Shown one piece after another: positions 1 to 8,000 of a stretch of DNA of 17,911 nt. The stretch's first letter is position 1. Every line of letters starts with the position of its first letter. This DNA is from JAAYEA01 sp012689325. GTDB lineage: Bacteria; Chloroflexota; Anaerolineae; JAAYEA01. The stretch lies in NCBI GenBank assembly GCA_036841525.1, contig DAITVZ010000081.1, positions 1 to 17,911 on the forward strand. The letters run 5' to 3'. The notes beneath the pieces are model-generated. The model was given only the letters and a program-made list of their open reading frames with translations. It made no database searches and was not told where the DNA came from. The translations under genes and the position numbers were made by a program.

Positions 1-80
1 CCCCCCTGTACAGGATAGCCGCTATTCTACCTCACTTTTAATGCAATCGCCCTGGCCTGGCCGCCTTGGCCGCAGCGGAC

Positions 81-121
81 AGGAAAACAGGCGGTCGGAA
101 GCGCCGCTTCTCCCCGCCTGT
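81..121 (-). terminator. Probable rho-independent terminator of the ACP-GGR-DegV transcript
   Basis: Arms ACAGGCGG (87-94) and CCGCCTGT (114-121) pair over 8 bp. Inside them GAAGCG (98-103) and CGCTTC (105-110) form a second stem. Read on the minus strand, the hairpin is followed by TTTTCC and lies about 35 bases past the stop codon of the DegV gene. The position and T-run fit an intrinsic terminator; the internal mismatched bases make it less than textbook. Confidence 0.6.
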
Positions 122-155
122 CCAGAGCGCTATGAATCAGGAAAACCCTGTCTGG

Positions 156-1031
156 CTAGATCTCGATGCCAGCCACCGGGTAATAGCACAAGCCCACGGT
201 GCCAGGGCCGGTATGCACCGAGAGCACCGGCGAAAGCTGGGTGAACACCGTCTCCACGCTGGTGACTTTGGCCTCCACCATGTCGCGCAGTTGCTTCGCC
301 TCCTCCAGCGCCGCGACGTGCACCAGGGCCAGCTTGATCTTGCCGCCCGGCCCCACGTGCTGCTCCACCAACTCGGCCATGCGCTTGAAGGCGCTCAGGC
401 GGCTGCGCGCCGTCCCCAGCGCCACGATGACCCCCTCCTCCATGCTGACGAGGGGCTTGATATTGAGCAGGGACGCCACCAGGTGCTTGGCGCGCCCGAT
501 GCGCCCGCCGAGATAGAGATAGCGCAACGTGTCCGCCGTCTGGATCATCTTGGCGACCGGGATCATCTTGTGCAGGAGCGCCAGGATCTCATCCACCGAG
601 CGCCCCGCGCGGGCGGCCCGCGCGGCCTCGATGGTCATCCACCCATGGCACATCGAGACGTTGAGGGTGTCCACCACCTCGATGCGCGCCCCCGGCGGCA
701 GCTCGCCGGCCATGGTCGTCTTGGCCAGGGACGCCGATTGGTAGGCGCCGCTTCCCCTGGAGGTCATGTGCAGCGAGATCACTGCCTGATGGTCTTGCAG
801 GGCGCGGCGATAGGCTTCGATATAGTCGCCCACAGCGGGGTTCGCCGTCTTGGGGATCTCGGTCGCCTGGGCCAGATAGGCAAAAAACTCGTCCCGGCCG
901 ATGTCCACCAGGTCCTTCCGCGCCTCTTTGCCGATGTGCAAGTTGTACGGCACCATCGAGATGCCCAACTCGCCGTAGAACTCGTCAGGGATGCTGGCAC
1001 AACTGTCGGTGATGATGGCGACTGAGGTCAT
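156..1031 (-). CDS. DegV family protein (fatty-acid-binding, FakB-like)
   Basis: This 291-residue protein has the usual DegV length and layout. It begins with the VAIITDSCASIP strand-loop. A Thr/Ser-rich lipid-binding loop follows at about 88-100 (HMTSRGSGAYQSA). The family signature is at about 174-200 (LGGRIGRAK, then SLLNIKPL). Characterised DegV proteins bind one fatty acid and present it to the fatty acid kinase FakA for acyl-phosphate formation; FakA is not in this window. The ATG at 1031 is chosen because AGAGGAGG (1038-1045) sits 6 bases upstream and the protein starts exactly where the family does; the frame stays open further upstream but overlaps the reductase gene antiparallel to nothing recognisable. 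It is 35 bases downstream of the reductase gene and is probably cotranscribed with it. The proximity of an acyl carrier protein supports a lipid role. The family is certain; the bound ligand is inferred. Confidence 0.93.
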   Translation of the reverse strand: MTSVAIITDSCASIPDEFYGELGISMVPYNLHIGKEARKDLVDIGRDEFFAYLAQATEIPKTANPAVGDYIEAYRRALQDHQAVISLHMTSRGSGAYQSASLAKTTMAGELPPGARIEVVDTLNVSMCHGWMTIEAARAARAGRSVDEILALLHKMIPVAKMIQTADTLRYLYLGGRIGRAKHLVASLLNIKPLVSMEEGVIVALGTARSRLSAFKRMAELVEQHVGPGGKIKLALVHVAALEEAKQLRDMVEAKVTSVETVFTQLSPVLSVHTGPGTVGLCYYPVAGIEI

Positions 1032-1066
1032 GCGCTGCCTCCTCTTGGGTTTTCCGGACTCGGCCC

Positions 1067-2362
1067 CTACTTGCTGCTGCTCACCGCCATGGCAAAGATC
1101 TGCATGAAGCGCTCGCTGGCGCGCTGCCCAACGGGAAACCGCTGCCGGAAAGCATAGTTGCGCTCCATCTTGCGCCCCAGGCTCTGCGACCAGCGCTGGC
1201 CATAGCGCGCCAGGAACGCCGCCGAGGTATCCCGTGCCTCCACCGCCTCCACGGCGACCTCCGCGGCCAGGCGCCCCGCCGTCATGCCGTTGGCGATCCC
1301 ACCGCCGGTGAGCGGGTCCACCTGCCGCGCCGCGTCGCCGACCACCATCAGGCCATCGGCAATGGGCCTTTCCAACGGCCTGGACACCGGCACCCCGCCC
1401 ACAATCAGGCAAACCGGGCTGCCCTGCGCCAGGAAGCGGTAGCGCTCCACAAAACGGTTCAGATACTCCACCGGGGGCATCTCGGCCAGGTCGGACTGGA
1501 CGCCCAGGCCCACGTTGGCGCGGCCCTGGCCCTTGGGAAAGATCCAGGCATAGCCGCCCGGCGCGATCGTCTCGTCCAGGTAATAATAGGTGCATTCAGG
1601 ATCGATGTCAATCCCGGCCATGAGGTACTGCGCGCAAGTCATCAGATCGCGAGGCGGCAGCCGCGTCGGCAATCCGGCCCAGCGCCCCAGCAACGAACCG
1701 ACGCCATCGGCGGCCACCACGATGCGCGCCGCCACCTCCTGGCGCCCGCCGAGCCCCTCCAGCCGGACGCCGCGCACGGCGCCGCCCTCCAGCAACAGCC
1801 CCGTGGCCTGTGTCTTGACCACGCACCGGGCCCCGGCGTCAACGGCTAGCTCCGCCAGGGCGCGATCAAAGACGCGCCGCTCCAGCACGCAGCCCTGCGC
1901 CCCGCTGGCCTCGCTGCTGGCCGATAGCCCCGGCATCCCCGCGCAGGAGATGCTGGCCTTGCGAATCGTGGCCGAGATCCAGCGCGGGTCCGGCTCCACA
2001 AAAGGCCGCAACTGCTCGTAGGCCACCCCTTCGGCGCACTGCACCGGCGCGCCGATCTCCTGGCGACGGTCCACCAGCAGGACGGAGAGCCCCGCTTGGG
2101 CGGCATAGCGCGCGGCCGTGCTGCCAGCAGGGCCGGCACCCACCACGACCACATCATAGTGATGGCGCAGCGGCGTCGCCGGGCCAGCCTGCGCTTCAGG
2201 CAGGCTCAGCGCCGTCACCGGGCAGGCCGCGACGCACCGCCCGCAAGAGGTGCAGCGCTCGGCCACCGTGAGATAGGCGTCGCTCAGGCTCAGCGCCTCC
2301 ACCGGGCAGACGCTGATGCAGCTCCCGCAATAGCCGCAGCGCTGATGGTCGATCTGGATCAT
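1067..2362 (-). CDS. Ferredoxin-fused geranylgeranyl reductase family flavoprotein
   Basis: The 431-residue protein has two parts. Residues 1-50 form a 2x[4Fe-4S] ferredoxin-type domain: cysteines 9, 12, 15, 19 (then Pro20) and 37, 40, 43, 47 (then Pro48). From about residue 69 a geranylgeranyl reductase-type FAD oxidoreductase follows. It shows YDVVVVGAGPAGS (GxGxxG at 75-80), the CAEGV loop, the family motif GGYAWIFPKG, and the second FAD motif GDAARQVDPLTGGGI. Members reduce double bonds of geranylgeranyl chains in archaeal lipids, (bacterio)chlorophyll or quinone side chains, and several archaeal enzymes take electrons from a separate ferredoxin. Here the donor seems built in. The ATG at 2362 is preceded by AAGGGAGC (2368-2375). 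The gene lies just after the ACP terminator and opposite the isomerase and prenyl synthase genes. Substrate is unknown; the family assignment is firm. Confidence 0.93.
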   Translation of the reverse strand: MIQIDHQRCGYCGSCISVCPVEALSLSDAYLTVAERCTSCGRCVAACPVTALSLPEAQAGPATPLRHHYDVVVVGAGPAGSTAARYAAQAGLSVLLVDRRQEIGAPVQCAEGVAYEQLRPFVEPDPRWISATIRKASISCAGMPGLSASSEASGAQGCVLERRVFDRALAELAVDAGARCVVKTQATGLLLEGGAVRGVRLEGLGGRQEVAARIVVAADGVGSLLGRWAGLPTRLPPRDLMTCAQYLMAGIDIDPECTYYYLDETIAPGGYAWIFPKGQGRANVGLGVQSDLAEMPPVEYLNRFVERYRFLAQGSPVCLIVGGVPVSRPLERPIADGLMVVGDAARQVDPLTGGGIANGMTAGRLAAEVAVEAVEARDTSAAFLARYGQRWSQSLGRKMERNYAFRQRFPVGQRASERFMQIFAMAVSSSK

Positions 2363-2379
2363 GCCAGGCTCCCTTCATG

Positions 2380-2418
2380 AAAAAGGTGCCCTGACCGGAT
2401 CTCCGGCAAGGCACCTTT
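2380..2418 (-). terminator. Intrinsic terminator or attenuator between ACP and reductase genes
   Basis: Perfect 9-bp arms AAAGGTGCC (2382-2390) and GGCACCTTT (2410-2418) enclose a 19-base loop that itself carries CCGGA/TCCGG (2395-2399, 2402-2406). On the minus strand the stem ends in TTTTT (2384-2380). It lies about 27 bases past the ACP stop and only about 17 bases before the reductase start, so read-through probably sets reductase and DegV expression. No separate promoter was seen between the hairpin and the reductase. Confidence 0.8.
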
Positions 2419-2444
2419 CTCGTGGTCATGTCGACGGACGCGGC

Positions 2445-2681
2445 CTAGATCATGTGTTTCTCAACATAGTTGACGGCATCGCCCACGGTCTTGATGGACT
2501 GCGCGTCCTCATCCGAGATCTCGCCGCCGAAGTGGTCCTCGAAAGCCATCACCAGCTCGACCAAGTCCAGCGAATCCGCATTGAGATCCTCGCGGAAACT
2601 GGCCTCCATCACCACCTTGGCCGGGTCGGCGCCCAACTGCTCGATAACGATCTCTTTGACCTTTTCGAAAACGCTGCTCAT
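2445..2681 (-). CDS. acpP: Acyl carrier protein
   Basis: This is a 78-residue acidic protein with the complete ACP fold sequence. The phosphopantetheine attachment motif is NADSLDLVEL, with Ser37 as the prosthetic-group site. The acidic helix-II region MAFEDHFGGEISDEDA and the C-terminal TVGDAVNYVEKH are typical of bacterial AcpP, which carries acyl chains for fatty acid synthesis in the cytoplasm. The ATG at 2681 is chosen because GAGGAGGAA (2688-2696) lies 6 bases upstream and the N-terminus aligns with normal ACPs; a longer in-frame opening to 2861 would run through the promoter. No other fab gene is nearby, so this is a stand-alone or accessory ACP, placed next to isoprenoid genes rather than in a fab cluster. 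It has its own promoter and terminator. Confidence 0.96.
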   Translation of the reverse strand: MSSVFEKVKEIVIEQLGADPAKVVMEASFREDLNADSLDLVELVMAFEDHFGGEISDEDAQSIKTVGDAVNYVEKHMI

Positions 2682-2751
2682 GCTATCTTCCTCCTCGTGA
2701 TCCTGATGATATATGGCTTTTGGGCCTCTGGATCGGGCAGATATCGTCGCC

Positions 2752-2780
2752 AGTATACTCGCCTTGGGAAATGAGGTCAA
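2752..2780 (-). promoter_or_regulatory. Sigma70-type promoter for acpP
   Basis: On the minus strand TTGACC (2780-2775) is followed by a 17-base spacer and TATACT (2757-2752). Five of six -35 and five of six -10 bases match consensus. Initiation is expected near 2745, giving a leader of about 63 bases before the ACP start. Confidence 0.8.
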
Positions 2781-2794
2781 CTGCTGCCGCAGGT

Positions 2795-2823
2795 TTGACG
2801 CCAAGCCCCACCACTGGTATGAT
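2795..2823 (+). promoter_or_regulatory. Sigma70-type promoter for the isomerase-prenyl synthase operon
   Basis: TTGACG (2795-2800), a 17-base spacer and TATGAT (2818-2823) match consensus at 5/6 positions each. Initiation is expected near 2830, leaving a leader of about 54 bases. The -35 elements of this and the acpP promoter lie back to back, 14 bases apart, so a factor bound between them could affect both. Confidence 0.82.
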
Positions 2824-2849
2824 CTACCCTGATATCTGTGTCTAAAAAC

Positions 2850-2863
2850 ACTTGGCGCCAAGT
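2850..2863. promoter_or_regulatory. Perfect 14-bp palindrome, candidate operator downstream of the isomerase transcription start
   Basis: ACTTGGCGCCAAGT is a perfect 14-bp palindrome in the predicted leader of the isomerase gene. Its core TTGGCGCCAA recurs with one change as TTGACGCCAA at 2795-2804, over the -35 element of the same promoter, 57 bases away centre to centre. Sites overlapping the -35 and just past the start are classic repressor positions. As RNA the palindrome has no loop, so a DNA operator is more likely than an RNA hairpin. The cognate regulator is not in the window. Confidence 0.5.
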
Positions 2864-2883
2864 CGAGTTACGAAGGCACGCGC

Positions 2884-3924
2884 ATGACGCACCAGAATCG
2901 CAAAGAGGACCACATCCGCATCTGCATGGAGGAAAACGTCGGCGCGGTGGGCCTGACCGCCGGGTTTGAGCGCTATGGCTTGCTGCACTGCGCGCTGCCC
3001 GAGATGGCCCTCGCCGACGTGGACGCCAGCGCCCAGCTCTTTGGCAAGCGGCTGGCGGCCCCCTTGGTCCTCTCGGCCATGACCGGCGGCGCCGAGATCG
3101 CCGCGCCGATCAACCAGAACCTGGCCAAGGCCGCCCAGGCCTACGGAGTGGCCATGGGCGTCGGCTCGCAGCGCGTTGCCGTGGAGCATCCCGATTGGGC
3201 GCGCACCTACCAGGTGCGCGAGGTAGCCCCTGATATCCTCCTATTTGCCAACCTGGGCGCCGTACAACTCAATTACGGCTACGGCGTGGAGGAGTGCCGC
3301 CGGGCCGTGGAAATGATCGGCGCGGATGCCCTCGTCTTGCACCTGAACGCGCTGCAAGAGTGCTTTCAGCCGGGCGGCAATACCGATTTCTCTGGCCTCC
3401 TGGCCAAGATCGGGGCGATCTGCCGGGCCCTCAGCGTCCCCGTGATCGCCAAGGAGGTGGGCTGGGGCCTATCGGCGGCGGTGGCCCGGCAACTGGCCGA
3501 TGCCGGTGTCGCGGCGCTGGACGTGGCGGGGGCAGGGGGCACCTCGTGGAGCCAGGTGGAAAAGCACCGCTCCCCCGCCGAGCTCACCCGCCAGATCGCC
3601 GAGGCCTTTGCCGGTTGGGGCATCCCCACCGCGCTCTCGCTGCAACTGGCGCGCCAGGCCGCCCCGCGCCTGCCCATCATCGCCAGCGGCGGGGTCCGCA
3701 ACGGTGTGGAGGCGGCCACGGCCATCGCCCTGGGCGCCGACCTGGTGGGCATAGCTCGCCCCTTGTTGGAGGCCGCCACCACCTCGGCAGAGGCCACCGG
3801 CGCAGCGGTGCAAGCGCTCATCGAGACGTTCCGCATCGCCATGTTCGCGGCGGGGGCCCGCGACCTGGCCGCGCTGCGCCAAGTCCCCCTGATCCGAGAT
3901 GGCCAAATCTGGCAGCGGAGGTAA
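2884..3924 (+). CDS. fni: Type 2 isopentenyl-diphosphate delta-isomerase (FMN-dependent)
   Basis: The 346-residue protein interconverts IPP and DMAPP using reduced FMN and Mg2+. All family motifs are present in order: RKEDHI (6-11), MTGG (66-69), GSQR (94-97), LNALQE (154-159, with the conserved Gln and Mg-binding Glu), KEVG (190-193), the phosphate-loop region DVAGAGGTSW (213-222) and ASGGVRNG (267-274). Length matches the family. The ATG at 2884 has a modest GAAGG (2872-2876) 7 bases upstream and gives the normal N-terminus. It is the first gene of a two-gene operon with the prenyl synthase 4 bases downstream, so it supplies the DMAPP/IPP balance for chain elongation. It is unrelated to type 1 Idi. 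The assignment is secure. Confidence 0.97.
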   Translation: MTHQNRKEDHIRICMEENVGAVGLTAGFERYGLLHCALPEMALADVDASAQLFGKRLAAPLVLSAMTGGAEIAAPINQNLAKAAQAYGVAMGVGSQRVAVEHPDWARTYQVREVAPDILLFANLGAVQLNYGYGVEECRRAVEMIGADALVLHLNALQECFQPGGNTDFSGLLAKIGAICRALSVPVIAKEVGWGLSAAVARQLADAGVAALDVAGAGGTSWSQVEKHRSPAELTRQIAEAFAGWGIPTALSLQLARQAAPRLPIIASGGVRNGVEAATAIALGADLVGIARPLLEAATTSAEATGAAVQALIETFRIAMFAAGARDLAALRQVPLIRDGQIWQRR

Positions 3925-3928
3925 GACC

Positions 3929-4951
3929 ATGGATCTCGACGCACATGTTCGTCTGGTGGAAAGCCAGATGCGGACCCTGCTGGTCCCCTCCGAGCCGGCC
4001 CTGCAGCCCTTCTATGGCATGATGTCCTATCACCTGGGCTGGCTGGACGCGCAGTTCCGGCCAATCCAGGCGGATGGCGGCAAGCGGCTGCGGCCCCTCA
4101 TCTGCTTGCTGGCCTGCGAGGCCCTGGGCGGGGATATCCAGCGGGCGCTGCCCGCCGCCGCCGGCATCGAGCTGCTCCACAATTTCTCGCTGATCCACGA
4201 CGACATCCAGGACAATAGCCCCATGCGCCGCCACCGCGAGACCGTTTGGCACCTCTGGGGCATGCCCCAGGCCATCAACGCCGGCGACGGCATGTTGATC
4301 CTGGCCCATTTGGCGCTGCAACCGCTCCAGGAGCGAGGGGTCCCCCCCGCCACCGTGGTGCAGACGCTCCGCGTGCTGGATCAAACCTGCTTTCGGCTGT
4401 GCCAGGGGCAATACCTGGATATCGCCTTTGAGCAACGCGAGGCCGTCGACGTGGAGGAATACCTGCGCATGATCGGCGGCAAGACGGCCTCGCTCATCGC
4501 GGCGTCCGCCGAGATCGGCGCCATGCTGGCTACCGATGGCTCCCAGGCCATCGCCGCCAGCCGCGAGTTCGGGTGGGAACTGGGGCTGGCCTTCCAGATG
4601 GTGGACGACATCCTGGGCATCTGGGGCGATCCCCAAGTCACCGGGAAATCGGCCGCCAGCGACATCTTGTCCCGGAAAAAGACGCTGCCCATCCTCTTTG
4701 CGCTCCAACACCTGCCCGCGTCCAGCGCCGCCGCCTTTGGGCGAGTGTACGCCCAAGAGCGGCTTGCCGAGGAGGATGTGCCGCAGATCTTGGGCTGGTT
4801 GGAGCAGGCCGGCGCGCGCGCTGACGTCATCCAGCGCGCCGAGCTGCACACGCAACGTGCCCTGGCCGCCCTCGACAGGACGGGCGGCAGCGGCCCTGCC
4901 CAGGAGCAGTTGCGGGCGCTGGCCCAATCCTTTCTGAAACGCTCGTTTTAG
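3929..4951 (+). CDS. Polyprenyl diphosphate synthase, probably geranylgeranyl diphosphate synthase
   Basis: This 340-residue trans-isoprenyl diphosphate synthase condenses IPP onto allylic diphosphates. It has GGKRLRP (50-56), the first Asp-rich motif DDIQD (91-95), GKT (184-186) and the second motif DDILGIWGD (226-234), followed by GKSAASD (239-245). The first motif is the short DDxxD form, and an aromatic residue, Phe86, lies five residues before it. That combination is the type I (archaeal-style) GGPP synthase pattern, whereas bacterial FPP synthases usually have a two-residue insertion. The C20 product is therefore inferred, not proven. The start at 3929 is chosen because GGAGGT (3917-3922) lies 6 bases upstream; an in-frame ATG at 3899 would overlap the isomerase gene and lacks a good site. 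Its product would suit the geranylgeranyl reductase encoded divergently. Confidence 0.93.
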   Translation: MDLDAHVRLVESQMRTLLVPSEPALQPFYGMMSYHLGWLDAQFRPIQADGGKRLRPLICLLACEALGGDIQRALPAAAGIELLHNFSLIHDDIQDNSPMRRHRETVWHLWGMPQAINAGDGMLILAHLALQPLQERGVPPATVVQTLRVLDQTCFRLCQGQYLDIAFEQREAVDVEEYLRMIGGKTASLIAASAEIGAMLATDGSQAIAASREFGWELGLAFQMVDDILGIWGDPQVTGKSAASDILSRKKTLPILFALQHLPASSAAAFGRVYAQERLAEEDVPQILGWLEQAGARADVIQRAELHTQRALAALDRTGGSGPAQEQLRALAQSFLKRSF

Positions 4952-5005
4952 CCCCTTTTTGGGGAACCAATCGGGCGCCCTGAGCGTCTCTACCACAAAG
5001 GGGCT
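4950..5005 (+). terminator. Inverted repeat after the prenyl synthase gene, possible weak terminator
   Basis: AGCCCCTTT (4950-4958) and AAAGGGGCT (4997-5005) are perfect 9-bp arms starting at the stop codon. A local CCCC-TTTTT-GGGG hairpin lies at 4952-4964. There is no T-run after the distal arm, so termination efficiency is doubtful. Confidence 0.35.
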
Positions 5006-5019
5006 GGCGCGCCGTCTGG

Positions 5020-5047
5020 TTTGTGTTGTCCCCGTCCCTTGTACTAT
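5020..5047 (+). promoter_or_regulatory. Weak candidate promoter for the macroglobulin gene
   Basis: TACTAT (5042-5047) could serve as -10, with TTTGTG (5020-5025) as a poor -35 at 16 bases. Both match consensus weakly. It lies about 37 bases before the start codon. Confidence 0.35.
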
Positions 5048-5083
5048 TGCGGAACCGTTGGAGCCGCAGGAGGAAATGCCGCC

Positions 5084-8000
5084 ATGACTCACATCTCACC
5101 TCGATGGAGCCGCGTAACGTTCACCGTCCTGATCGCCATCAGCCTGCTGGTGGCCTCCCTAACAGGATGCGCGGATACGCCCACTCCAACCCCGCCGCCG
5201 CCCACGGCGACGCGCACCGCTACCGCGACCATTATCCCTCCGACGGACACGCCCGAGCCCACCGCCACCGCGACCTCGACGCCTCTGCCGCCCCACGCGC
5301 CGTTTATCACCTATCGCTTCCCCGCGCCTGGGGAGGAGCTGCGCACCGATGCGCCCATCGCCATCACCTTCGATCAGCCCATGGACCAGGCCTCGGTGGA
5401 AGCGGCCTTCCAGATCCAACCAGCCGTCAAGGGCGAGCTCAAGTGGCAGGATAACACCCTGACCTTCAAGCCCACCGGGGAATCCTTCCTGCGGAACGCC
5501 ACCTATACCGTCTCGATCAACGAGCGCGCCAAGAGCCTGATGGGCCTGCCCATCCAGGCCCCGGCCGCCTTCCGTCTCCGCACCGTGGGCTATTTGGAGG
5601 CCACGGATGTCCAGCCTGCCGACGACACCGTCGAGGTGGACATGAAGGCGGCGGTCACCGTCTCTTTCAACCGGCCCGTGGTGCCGCTGACCTCCATCGG
5701 CAGCCAGGCCAGCCTGCCCCAGCCGCTGCGCTTCACGCCGCCCGTGGAAGGGCAAGGCGAATGGCTGAACACCTCCATCTATACCTTCCGCCCGAGCTCC
5801 GGTTTCCTGCCCGCCACCACCTATGAGGTGCGGATCGCGGCCGGGCTGGAGGACACCACCGGCGGCGCGCTGCCCGAGGATTTCGCCTGGAGCTTTACCA
5901 CCAAGCTGCCCGCCGTCTCCTCCACCGAGCCTTTCGACGGGGCGAACTATATCGCGCCCACCGCGCCCATCACGGTTACCTTCAACCAGCCCATGGACCA
6001 CGCCTCGGCCCAGGCCGCTTTTTCCCTGGCGGATAGCCGCGGGCAGGCCGTGCCAGGCAGTTTCACCTGGGCTGGCGACGCCATGCGCTTCACCCCGGCG
6101 GCGCCGCTGGCCATGGGCGCGAGCTATCGCGGGCAGGTGAATGCCGGCGCGCTGGCCCTCGGCAGCGAGCGTGGCACCGAAACCGTCTATAGCTGGAGCT
6201 TCCAGGTCATCGCGCAGCCGCGCATCGTCAGCACGAGCCCGGCCGATGGCGACACCCAGGCCAGTCCCTATACCGAACTGAATGTGACCTTCAGCGGCCC
6301 CATGGATCCCGCCACCTTGCGCGAGAACCTGACCATCATCCCGGAGCCGACCGAGATCTATAGCGGGTGGGCCCGGTCCAACACGCGCCTGTGGCTCTCC
6401 TTCGGGGCCAAGGCTTCCACCAGCTACAAGGTCACCCTGGGCGCCGGCCTGGCGGGGCGCTATGGGCACACCCTGGGCCAGCCCCAGACCATCTCGTTCA
6501 CCACCCGCGCCATGGATCCCAGCGTCTATCTGAGCAGCGCCGCGCGCGTGGGCACCTACAGCGCCTACAGCGACGCTGTGGTCGGCATCAGCCATCTGAA
6601 CGTCTCCAGCATGACGCTGCTGCTCTTCCGCCTGAGCGAGCAAGACTTTGTTCGCCTGAATAGCAACGAGTGGTGGCAGGCCTGGCAAGACTTTTCGCCA
6701 GCCCCCTCCGCCTTGCTGCGGCAGTGGTCGCTGGATGCCGCCGCGCCGCTGAACGAGCGCGTCTCGAAAAAGGTGGCCGTGGAGGCGCAGGAGGGCGTCC
6801 GGCTTGCCCCGGGCCTCTACTACCTGCTGGTGACGGGCACCGGCGTCCAGGACAAGCAGGCCCACATCATGGTGGTGGGGCGGACCAACCTGGTGGTCAA
6901 GCACAGCGAGCAAGAGATGCTGGTCTGGGCCACCGACCTCTCCACCGGCCAGCCAGTGCCGGACCTGCCGTTGACCATTCAGGGCGAGAAGGTGAACATC
7001 CAGGGCACCACTGACAAGGATGGCGTCTTCAAGACCCCGCTCGAAAAACATGACCCCTGGCTGTCGCTGTTCGTCTTTGCCCGAAGGGGGCAAGAGACCA
7101 CGGTGGCCGTCAGCACCTGGTCCAGCGGGATCGACCACTGGGAGTTCGGCCTGAACAGCGGCTGGGAGCAACCCTACCGCGGCATCGTCTATACCGAGCG
7201 TCCCATCTATCGCCCCGGCCAAAAAGTCTACTTCAAGGGCATCTTGCGCACCGACGACGATGGCCGCTACGGGCTGCCTGCCCTTGAGACCATCCAGATG
7301 CGGATCATCGATAGCCAAGGCAACGAGGTCTATCGCGACGCCCTGACCCTCAGCGACATGGGCACCTTCAGCGGCGAGTTCACCCTCGGCGATGAGGCGG
7401 CGCTGGGCATCTACTACCTCGAGGCCTCCGGCCCGGAGGACTTGGACCCCGGCTTTTACGTGGGGGCCAATTTCCAGGTGGCCGAGTACCGCAAGCCCGA
7501 GTATCTGGTCAACGTGACCACCGACCAGGAAAGCTACATCCAGGGCGATGAGATCGCCGTGAACGTGGAGGCCAGCTACTTCTTTGGCGGCGCGCTGCGC
7601 GACGCCCCGGTCCAGTGGCGCCTGATGAGCCAGAACCATACCTTCCTGTGGGAAGGCAAGGGCTGGTGGGACTTTACCGATATGGGCATCGAGGACTGGC
7701 AGCGGCCCTGGAGCGCCTACGGCGAGTTCGTCACCGAGGGCAAGGGCCGCACCGATCCCGAGGGGCGCTTCACCTTTGCCCTCCCTGCGGATATCGCCGC
7801 CCGCAAGATGAGCCAGGTCTTTACCATCGAAGCCACCGTCACTGACGTGAACGGCCAAGAGGTGAGCGCGCGGGCCAGCGCCATCGTGCACAAGGGGCTC
7901 TTCTACATCGGCTTGCAGCCGCAAGCCTACATCGGCGCCGCTGGACAAGAGCAAAAAGTCAACGTCATTACGGTGGACACCGAAGGCATCACCGTGACCC

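Noticed and set aside
1..60. A TAGAAT-like -10 element on the minus strand near 24-29 that could start an off-window gene.
   Set aside because: No acceptable -35 was found at 16-18 bases, and no coding start follows within the window.
66..1025. A 319-codon plus-strand open frame opposite the DegV gene.
   Set aside because: It is a shadow of DegV, which has complete family motifs, a good ribosome site and a terminator.
1032..1595. Upstream extension of the DegV frame to a start at 1595.
   Set aside because: It overlaps the 3' part of the reductase gene in another frame and shows no domain; DegV proteins start at the chosen ATG.
2740..2836. GATATC at both predicted transcription starts of the divergent island (2740-2745 and 2831-2836).
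   Set aside because: GATATC is common in coding sequence all over the window, so the coincidence is not persuasive.
2682..2861. An in-frame N-terminal extension of ACP by 60 residues.
   Set aside because: It runs through the acpP promoter, is not ACP-like, and the ATG at 2681 has a strong ribosome site.
5021..5083. A TTG start that would add 21 residues to the macroglobulin protein.
   Set aside because: The added residues precede a normal lipoprotein signal peptide, and AGGAGG is positioned for the ATG at 5084.
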